Below are positions 58,989 through 64,000 of a stretch of 64,000 nucleotides of DNA, in pieces. The stretch comes from Anaerococcus jeddahensis. Lineage in GTDB: Bacteria; Bacillota; Clostridia; Tissierellales; Peptoniphilaceae. The stretch lies in contig NZ_CWHU01000005.1 in the NCBI RefSeq assembly GCF_001182725.1, positions 248,001 to 312,000 of the forward strand, in the 5' to 3' direction. Below the pieces are notes generated by a model. The model saw only the letters and a program-made list of their open reading frames with translations, did not search any database and was not told where the DNA came from. How positions within the stretch are numbered: the stretch's first letter is position 1; every line of letters starts with the position of its first letter. Made by a program: the position numbers and the translations under genes.

Positions 58989-59604
58989 TCCTTTTGATAA
59001 AGAAAAAATAAATCCATCTATTGAACTTGTGAAAAAAGTTGATGGGAAAATTGGAAGTGCCCAAATATTTAAATTAGAAATTCCTACAGTTTTTAAAAAA
59101 TCTGGTCAAATTTTGGAAGAAAATATAAAAAAAATAAGGCCAGATGTAATTTTGTGTATTGGTCAAGCTGGTGGAAGAAGTTCTATTACTGTTGAAAGAA
59201 TTGCTATTAATATTGATGATGCAAGAATTTTTGACAATGATGGTAAAAAGCCGATTGATGAAAAAATAAGAGATGATGGAGAAAATGCTTATTTTTCAAA
59301 TTTATCAATTAAAAAAATAGTTGAAGAGATAAAAAAAGAAAATATTCCAGCAGAAATTTCAAATTCAGCAGGAACTTTTGTTTGTAATCATTTGATGTAT
59401 GAGGCCTTGTATTTGGCAAAAAAATATAAAAACATAAGGGCAGGATTTATTCACATTCCATATTTGCCAGAACAAGTTATAAATAAGACAAATATTTCTT
59501 CAATGGATTTGGAAAATTCATTAAAAGCAATAAATATTGCCATAAAAACTATAATAAATCATAATGGAGAAGATGTAAAAATTTCTGGTGGAAAAATTTC
59601 ATAA
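58963..59604 (+). CDS. pcp: Pyroglutamyl-peptidase I
   Basis: Cysteine peptidase (C15) removing N-terminal pyroglutamate. Catalytic Glu79 (TVERIAIN), Cys141 (SNSAGTFVCNHLMY) and His164 (GFIHIPYLPEQ) are all present; N-terminal LLTGFDPFDKEKINPS is the family signature. Length 213 aa. The ATG at 58963 is preceded by AAAGGATGGA inside the amidohydrolase gene; an upstream in-frame ATG is rejected. With the amidohydrolase and S9 peptidase it fits peptide scavenging. Confidence 0.93.
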   Translation: MKILLTGFDPFDKEKINPSIELVKKVDGKIGSAQIFKLEIPTVFKKSGQILEENIKKIRPDVILCIGQAGGRSSITVERIAINIDDARIFDNDGKKPIDEKIRDDGENAYFSNLSIKKIVEEIKKENIPAEISNSAGTFVCNHLMYEALYLAKKYKNIRAGFIHIPYLPEQVINKTNISSMDLENSLKAINIAIKTIINHNGEDVKISGGKIS

Positions 59605-59631
59605 ATTTTAAAAGCAAGTTTTGAGCTTGCT

Positions 59632-59952
59632 CAGAGCTTATACAAACCCTCAAGCACGAATATCTGACTTCAAAAATTGTTGATTTCTAAATTTCAAAAT
59701 TCTAAAATCGCAAACTCGCTAAGGCGATGACAGATAAATAGCTTAAAATTGTGCCAGTGGCACGATTTTAATATTTATCCCTCGGAGTAAACCGAAGAAT
59801 TTAAATTTAATTGAATTTAATTTATTTAACAAATAAGTCATAGCTTTAAAATTTAGAGTGCGATTTTTGACGAATTTTCAAATTTGAAATCAAATTAATT
59901 TTTTACGTATGATATTCTTAGCGTGAGGATTTGTATACTTTGTCAAAAGTTT
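59632..59952 (+). mobile_element. Family B terminator-inserted element, copy B3, carrying a nested insertion
   Basis: A 321-bp copy of family B. The left part (CAGAGCTTATACAAACC through AAACTCGCTAAGGC) and the right part (AGTGCGATTTTTGACG to GTATACTTTGTCAAAAG) align with B1 and B2, but about 131 bp (59726-59856) replace the six bases found there. The insert contains its own hairpin, TTAAAATTGTGCC / GGCACGATTTTAA. Flanks are 20-bp copies of the pcp terminator, AAGCAAGTTTTGAGCTTGCT (59612-59631) and AAGCAAGTTTTGTACTTGCT (59953-59972), two mismatches. It is non-coding. Confidence 0.72.
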
Positions 59953-59982
59953 AAGCAAGTTTTGTACTTGCTTATTTTTTTG
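59953..59982 (+). terminator. Terminator of pcp, right-hand hairpin copy
   Basis: AAGCAAG / CTTGCTT around a T-rich loop followed by ATTTTTTTG. The left copy at 59612-59631 is followed by CAGAGC. Confidence 0.78.
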
Positions 59983-60058
59983 TTATAATGAAAAAAGATT
60001 ATTGATGAAGCAATATTATTTTTAATAAATTAAATATAAATAAATTAAAGGAGTTTTT

Positions 60059-60814
60059 ATGAAACTTGAGATAAAAAATCTTTCCAAGACTTTTGGTAAA
60101 AAAGAAGTTTTGAAAAATATAGATTACACTTTTGAACAGGGAGTTGTTTATGCTCTTTTGGGAAGAAATGGGGCAGGAAAAACTACGCTTTTTTCTTTGA
60201 TTAGTGAACAAATTAAAAAAGATTCTGGAAATATTTATCTTCTTGATGAAAATGGAAAGAAAGAACTTGATTTTAGGGACGTATTTTTCATGGTTGCAGA
60301 GCCAGACCTTCCAAAATTTCTTACTGGACGAGAATTTATAAAATTTTTTGTAGAGGCTAATAAGGAAAATATTAAAAATGAAAAATCAATAGAAGAATAT
60401 TTTTCTCTTGTGGATTTTGATATTGAAGATACCGATAGGCTTATCCAAGATTATTCAACAGGGATGAAAAATAAACTTCAAATGCTTATGTTTTTGATTT
60501 TAAGACCAAAGGTTATTTTGATGGATGAGCCTCTTACAAGCCTTGATGTAGTTGTTCAACTTGAAATGAAAAAAATAATTAGAGATATTCACAAGGACCA
60601 TATAATTATTTTTTCAACTCATATTTTACAACTTGCAAAAGATATTTGTGATGATATTGTCCTTCTCCATGATAAGAATTTACAAAAAGTTGATAAGATG
60701 GTTTCAGAAGATAAGGATTTTGAAGATAAAATAATAAAGCTTTTGACAAGTAAAAATGTCGAAAATATTGATATAAATTTAGATGATGAAAATTTGGGTG
60801 ATAAAGATGAGTAG
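60059..60814 (+). CDS. ABC transporter ATP-binding protein
   Basis: ABC-2/exporter-type ATPase of 251 residues. Walker A GRNGAGKTT (35-43), signature YSTGMKNKLQM (in place of LSGGQ, as common in this group), Walker B VILMDEPLTSLD and switch His FSTHIL are present. It overlaps the following membrane gene (its stop contains the ATG of the next). AAAGGAG precedes the ATG. Likely exports a peptide, lipid or drug, but nothing in context identifies it. Confidence 0.87.
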   Translation: MKLEIKNLSKTFGKKEVLKNIDYTFEQGVVYALLGRNGAGKTTLFSLISEQIKKDSGNIYLLDENGKKELDFRDVFFMVAEPDLPKFLTGREFIKFFVEANKENIKNEKSIEEYFSLVDFDIEDTDRLIQDYSTGMKNKLQMLMFLILRPKVILMDEPLTSLDVVVQLEMKKIIRDIHKDHIIIFSTHILQLAKDICDDIVLLHDKNLQKVDKMVSEDKDFEDKIIKLLTSKNVENIDINLDDENLGDKDE

Positions 60815-62438
60815 GTATTTTTCCAAATTTCTATTAATTGAAAGAATAAAGATCACCAAAGTTTTTAATGGGATGGTTTACGGGATAAGAAAAGTTCCTT
60901 TAATTGGAAAACACTTGGGCGACAAGTATTATTTTTATGATTTAAAAGAAATCATAAATACATTTGTTCCGATTTTTTCAATAATATGGCAATTTATCAA
61001 ATCAATATTAACCTTTGGCTTTGCAGTTTTTATTTCAAGGACTTTATTAAAGTTTTTATTTGAAATTTCTGATAAATCTCCCTTATTTTTTAGGAGTGAT
61101 TTTGATTTAAGTCTTGGATCAGTTATACTTACTTGCTTTCCTTTTAGTTTTTATATTACAAATATGATAACATCATCATTATTAACAGATAATGGGAATG
61201 CCTTTTCTGATTTAAGTAAAAATTTCAATTTTTTTCCAAATGATTTGGCGCGCATATTTTTGTATTTAGAGCCATTTTTGATTTTTATTGGAAGGACTTT
61301 GGGATTTGTGATTTTTGGTAAAATTTTTGCAAATATAAATCCTATTTACACATTTTTATTTAGTCTTGGTATTTATTTTTATAATATAAATATTACGGGA
61401 TTTTGGACAAAAATATATGAAAGAAGAAAAAAATCATTTTTTGAAGATAGATCATTTTTACAAATCATTTTGATTTTAATTTTGGATTTGGCAATAAGTT
61501 TGTTAGTTTTAATAATAAAACTTGATTTTAAAGTTTTAAGTCTTGGATTTTTCTTTATAAATTTAATTTTATTTCCCTTTGTTGTGAAATATTTTAAAAA
61601 TTTCAAGGGCTATGACAAAATAATCGAAAAAACAATAAATGTATATAAACTAGCAGTAGAAAATTCAAAAGATATGCAAAATAATGTTGTAAAAATTGAA
61701 AATAAAGATGTAAATAACAAAGAAAAGATTAAAGGTGAAGGATTTGTATATCTAAATAATTTGTTTTTTAAAAGGCACAAAAGACATCTTTTAAAACCAA
61801 CTTTAATAAAAAGTGGTATTTTTCTTATTTTAGGAATTGGTGGATTTTTATTTGCATCAAGCCTTACAATAAAGGTGAAAGAAGTTTATAAAATTTTAAT
61901 ATTTATAATTCCAATAATTTCATATATTTTATTTAAACAAGATTTAATACTAATGGCATTTTATAAAAACTGTGACTCGTCACTTTTGTATTACAATTTT
62001 TATAGGGAAGATAAGAATTTATTGAAAATGTTTTGGTTAAGATTTAATTCAGTTTTTAAACTTATGTCAATTCCTATGGGAGCTATGTTTATAATTTATA
62101 TTTGTTTTGCAATAAAATTTTTGACAAAAACTGATTTAAATTTATCATTACCAATTTTTTATATAGTATTAAATGCAATATTTTTTACAGTTTTGCCCTT
62201 GTTTCAGTATTATATAATTCAACCTTTTGATAAAGAAGGAAAACAGAAATCTGTAGTTTTAGTTTTAATGAATATGTTTTTGTATTATATATTTATATTT
62301 GGACTTCCGGCTTTGGCAACAAAAATTGGAGAGATTAAATTTATGTTAATAATTTCAATTTTTATAATAGGATTTGTAGGACTTGCAAGTTTTTTAATAT
62401 ATAAATTTGCACAAAAAACTTTTAAAATAAAACAATAA
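60807..62438 (+). CDS. ABC transporter membrane protein of unknown family
   Basis: A 543-residue polytopic membrane protein with about ten to twelve hydrophobic segments in two halves separated by a hydrophilic loop (about 275-330). I see no conserved motif beyond topology; similar large permeases accompany ABC-2 type ATPases in Firmicutes. The ATG at 60807 overlaps the ATPase stop and follows TGGGTGAT; an in-frame ATG eight codons earlier is less likely. The pairing with the upstream ATPase is the main evidence for transport. Confidence 0.72.
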   Translation: MSRYFSKFLLIERIKITKVFNGMVYGIRKVPLIGKHLGDKYYFYDLKEIINTFVPIFSIIWQFIKSILTFGFAVFISRTLLKFLFEISDKSPLFFRSDFDLSLGSVILTCFPFSFYITNMITSSLLTDNGNAFSDLSKNFNFFPNDLARIFLYLEPFLIFIGRTLGFVIFGKIFANINPIYTFLFSLGIYFYNINITGFWTKIYERRKKSFFEDRSFLQIILILILDLAISLLVLIIKLDFKVLSLGFFFINLILFPFVVKYFKNFKGYDKIIEKTINVYKLAVENSKDMQNNVVKIENKDVNNKEKIKGEGFVYLNNLFFKRHKRHLLKPTLIKSGIFLILGIGGFLFASSLTIKVKEVYKILIFIIPIISYILFKQDLILMAFYKNCDSSLLYYNFYREDKNLLKMFWLRFNSVFKLMSIPMGAMFIIYICFAIKFLTKTDLNLSLPIFYIVLNAIFFTVLPLFQYYIIQPFDKEGKQKSVVLVLMNMFLYYIFIFGLPALATKIGEIKFMLIISIFIIGFVGLASFLIYKFAQKTFKIKQ

Positions 62439-62464
62439 AAAAAGACCCCGAGTGGGTCTTTTAT
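62439..62464. terminator. Bidirectional terminator after the ABC exporter
   Basis: AAAAAAGACCC / GGGTCTTTTA around CGAGT, with A- and T-runs serving both convergent genes. Confidence 0.85.
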
Positions 62465-62733
62465 TTATTTTCTTCTACATATTCGATTTTTTCCTTTTCC
62501 ATTACAGAATCAGGAATCATTTTGCTTGTTATATAAATTAAAAATGGAAGGACGATTGCATCATCCAAAATTCCCAAAAATGGGATCATATCATTTATCA
62601 AATCAGCTGGCATTACTGCATATAAAATTGCTCCAAGTCCCAAAAGTTTTGCAAGTTTTGGAGTATTTTTATCTTTCATAGCCCTAAAATATACTGGTAT
62701 AAAATTTATGATTTTAGAAAATTTATTTTTCAT
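62461..62733 (-). CDS. DUF1232 (YkvA family) small membrane protein
   Basis: A 90-residue protein with the DUF1232 core AKLLGLGAILYAVMPADLINDMIPFLGILDDAIVLPFLIY (residues about 30-70), including the conserved P-x-DL-x-D-x-IP-x-G-x-xDD pattern. One or two membrane-associated helices are expected. Function is unknown across the family. It is monocistronic and convergent with the ABC exporter. Confidence 0.85.
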   Translation of the reverse strand: MKNKFSKIINFIPVYFRAMKDKNTPKLAKLLGLGAILYAVMPADLINDMIPFLGILDDAIVLPFLIYITSKMIPDSVMEKEKIEYVEENK

Positions 62734-62913
62734 TATCTATCCCTTACTTTCTTTTTTAAAATAATATTAAGTATTTTTATTTTCATTTTAATTATACTGT
62801 AATAAATGCAATTGTAAATTAATTTTATTAAACTTCATTTTAAATTAATCCTACAAGATTAGTATATTATGATTTTTTTAATTTTCAAGTTATAATATTA
62901 AAAAGGAGTTATT
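62734..62913. other. Intergenic region, divergent promoters expected
   Basis: 180 nt of very AT-rich sequence between the divergent DUF1232 and macro-domain genes. I see only generic promoter-like boxes (for example TATAAT-like at about 62891) and no RNA structure. Confidence 0.3.
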
Positions 62914-63405
62914 ATGACATTACAAGTAGTTGATATTGATATTTTAAAATTAAAAGTTGATGCAGTTGTAAATGCAGCAAATGTTGATTTGATAGAAGGT
63001 GGGGAAATTTGTGGACAAATTTTTGAAAAAGCTGGAAGAGAAAAGCTAAAAGAATCTTGCCAAAAATTATCCCCAATTAAACCAGGAGAGGCTGTAATTA
63101 CAGAGGGATTTGATCTTTATCAAAAACATATAATCCATGCGGTAGGCCCAATTTATAATAAAATATACAAGGAAGCTTGCGAAAAAATTTTATCAGATGC
63201 TTATAAAAATTCTTTAAATCTTGCCAAGGAAAATAAAATAAAATCTATAGCCTTTCCTTTAATTTCTGCAGGAATTTATGGTTATCCAGAAAAAGATGCT
63301 TTTTTTATAGCAAAAAGAACAATCGATGAATTTTTAAAAGATAATGAAATGGAAGTATATCTTTCTACCTTTGGAAAAGATATCTTGTCTTTAATTATGG
63401 GATGA
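62914..63405 (+). CDS. Macro domain-containing protein
   Basis: A 163-residue stand-alone macro domain that binds ADP-ribose or derivatives (de-ADP-ribosylation or O-acetyl-ADP-ribose hydrolysis). VDAVVNAANVDL (15-26) and FPLISAGIYGYPEKDA (catalytic/phosphate loop, about 110-125) are clear, with VITEGFDLYQKHIIHAVGPIY between. The first loop reads IEGGEICGQIF where many members have LLGGGGVDGAIH. AAAAAGGAG precedes the ATG. No ADP-ribosyltransferase is adjacent. Confidence 0.88.
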   Translation: MTLQVVDIDILKLKVDAVVNAANVDLIEGGEICGQIFEKAGREKLKESCQKLSPIKPGEAVITEGFDLYQKHIIHAVGPIYNKIYKEACEKILSDAYKNSLNLAKENKIKSIAFPLISAGIYGYPEKDAFFIAKRTIDEFLKDNEMEVYLSTFGKDILSLIMG

Positions 63406-63497
63406 GTAAAATATTATTAAAATTTGAAAGAAATAATTTTTTCCGGTATAAATATTATTGTAGAAAATTTACAAGTTATTACCTAAGGAGGTAAAAT

Positions 63498-63626
63498 ATG
63501 AAAATTTTTGAAACAATAAAAAATAGATGGGAAAAATTCTTAAAAAATCTAGCAAAAGAAAATAAAAAATCTTTTGGAAATGAAAAATTAGATTGTTGTA
63601 CAATGAACAAAAGAGAATATAAATAA
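63498..63626 (+). CDS. LDCC-motif putative metal-binding microprotein
   Basis: A 42-residue basic microprotein: amphipathic N-terminus MKIFETIKNRWEKFLKNLAK, then ENKKSFGNEKLDCCTMNK. The LDCC motif (31-34) after a lysine-rich stretch matches the clostridial LDCC microprotein family, thought to bind metal. A near-perfect TAAGGAGG site lies 6 nt before the ATG at 63498, which strongly supports translation. The IS3-family element begins 17 nt after its stop. Confidence 0.75.
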   Translation: MKIFETIKNRWEKFLKNLAKENKKSFGNEKLDCCTMNKREYK

Positions 63627-63642
63627 AGAAAATGACCTTGGC

Positions 63643-64000
63643 TGACCTGAACCCGTAAACGCGGAATAATTTAATAATATTTTAAGCGGAATGTAATCTG
63701 TACATGACAGGGGACATTCCGTTTAATTTTGTTTTAATTCTATCCTCATTGTACCATTTAATATATTTTTCTATCTCAATAACTAATTCATTATAGTTTT
63801 TAAATTCCGCCCCATAATACATTTCTTGTTTCAAGATTCCAAAGAAGTTTTCCATAGGAGAATTGTCTAAGCAATTTCCTTTTCTTGACATACTTTGCCT
63901 AATATTCATTTTTTCTAGTTTTTTAGTCCATGAACTGTGTTGATAATGGAATCCTTGGTCTGAGTGTATAGTTAAATCTTTAATGTCTTTATTTTCTTCT
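63643..64000. mobile_element. IS3-family insertion sequence, right end, truncated by window
   Basis: The probable IS terminus begins near 63643 with TGACCTGAACCCG, like ends of IS150-group elements; the transposase gene follows on the minus strand and runs off the window. The other end and target duplication are outside the window. Confidence 0.6.
63682..64000 (-). CDS. IS3-family transposase OrfB (partial)
   Basis: C-terminal part of an rve/DDE integrase-type transposase, open to the window edge and therefore incomplete at the N-terminus. Visible: TIHSDQGFHYQHSSW (second catalytic Asp), SMSRKGNCLDNSPMENFFGILKQEM (catalytic Glu in the NSPMENFF block), YIKWYNEDRIKTKLNGMSPVMYR (family ending). 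The frame is intact, so the element may be functional. The upstream OrfA is not visible. Confidence 0.88.
   Translation of the reverse strand, partial: EENKDIKDLTIHSDQGFHYQHSSWTKKLEKMNIRQSMSRKGNCLDNSPMENFFGILKQEMYYGAEFKNYNELVIEIEKYIKWYNEDRIKTKLNGMSPVMYRLHSA

Noticed and set aside
1-64000. tRNA or rRNA genes and CRISPR arrays
   Set aside because: I looked for CCA-ending cloverleaf-like GGTTCGA segments, rRNA blocks and regularly spaced repeats and saw none.

Overview
The window is very AT-rich, densely packed low-GC Gram-positive DNA. The gene content (the DUF2232-gdpP-rplI-dnaB replication block, three T-box leaders, pyruvate phosphate dikinase with its regulatory protein, a CD1871A-type CXXC microprotein and an LDCC-motif microprotein) points to a fermentative anaerobe of the Clostridia/Tissierellia. 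An Anaerococcus-, Peptoniphilus- or Finegoldia-like organism is my best guess, from style rather than from any search. It reads as core chromosome; the only conventional mobile gene is an IS3-family transposase cut by the right edge.

Layout. 1-6.2 kb: a purine-type phosphoribosyltransferase, MntP, an S41 peptidase, then a minus-strand XRE regulator / ImmA-IrrE protease / MnmM cluster divergent from the Y-family polymerase dinB, with three operator-like repeats between them. 6.3-11.3 kb: a compact operon of 2-hydroxyacid dehydrogenase, uridine kinase, glycogen branching enzyme, an uncharacterised protein and ApbE. 11.5-17 kb: DUF1846 protein, crotonase, a lipoprotein and a metallophosphoesterase. 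17.2-20.4 kb: an SsuABC/TauABC-like ABC transporter behind a T-box whose specifier reads as TGC (Cys). 20.4-28 kb: DUF2232, gdpP, rplI, dnaB, acetyltransferase, DnaD-like, DnaI-like, NnrE. 28-34.4 kb: serS (Ser T-box), a minus-strand operon (S9 peptidase, YihY, radical SAM, 5-formyl-THF cyclo-ligase), and hpf. 34.5-38.7 kb: shikimate operon including a chorismate mutase-shikimate dehydrogenase-shikimate kinase fusion. 38.8-45.2 kb: secA, prfB (no frameshift), trpS, a DAACS symporter. 45.2-49.1 kb: a two-component system divergent from a membrane redox operon (CXXC microprotein, polyferredoxin, thioredoxin-like lipoprotein). 49.2-52.6 kb: ppdK and its regulator. 52.8-59.6 kb: valS (Val T-box), methyltransferase, cold-shock protein, lipase-like hydrolase, M20 amidohydrolase, pyroglutamyl peptidase. 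60-64 kb: an ABC exporter, DUF1232 protein, macro-domain protein, LDCC microprotein and the IS3 fragment.

The most unusual signal is a set of five small, hairpin-forming, non-coding elements at 585-755, 11292-11488, 13075-13270, 29587-29757 and 59632-59952. Each sits inside a gene-end transcription terminator and is flanked on both sides by an 18-20 bp copy of that locus's own terminator hairpin. Two sequence families (A, 171 bp; B, about 196 bp) share related ends of the form CAGA..GT.GA.AAA. They look like MITE-like elements that target rho-independent terminators and duplicate the entire stem-loop, so that the downstream copy keeps the U-tract and termination survives. One copy (59.6 kb) carries a further nested insertion of about 130 bp.

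Other points of interest are the XRE/ImmA-controlled dinB (a LexA-independent damage-response candidate), the Cys-T-box transporter, the trifunctional aromatic-pathway fusion, and a prfB that has lost its programmed frameshift but keeps the CTTGAC remnant. Family assignments are from recognition of motifs; no database search was run.
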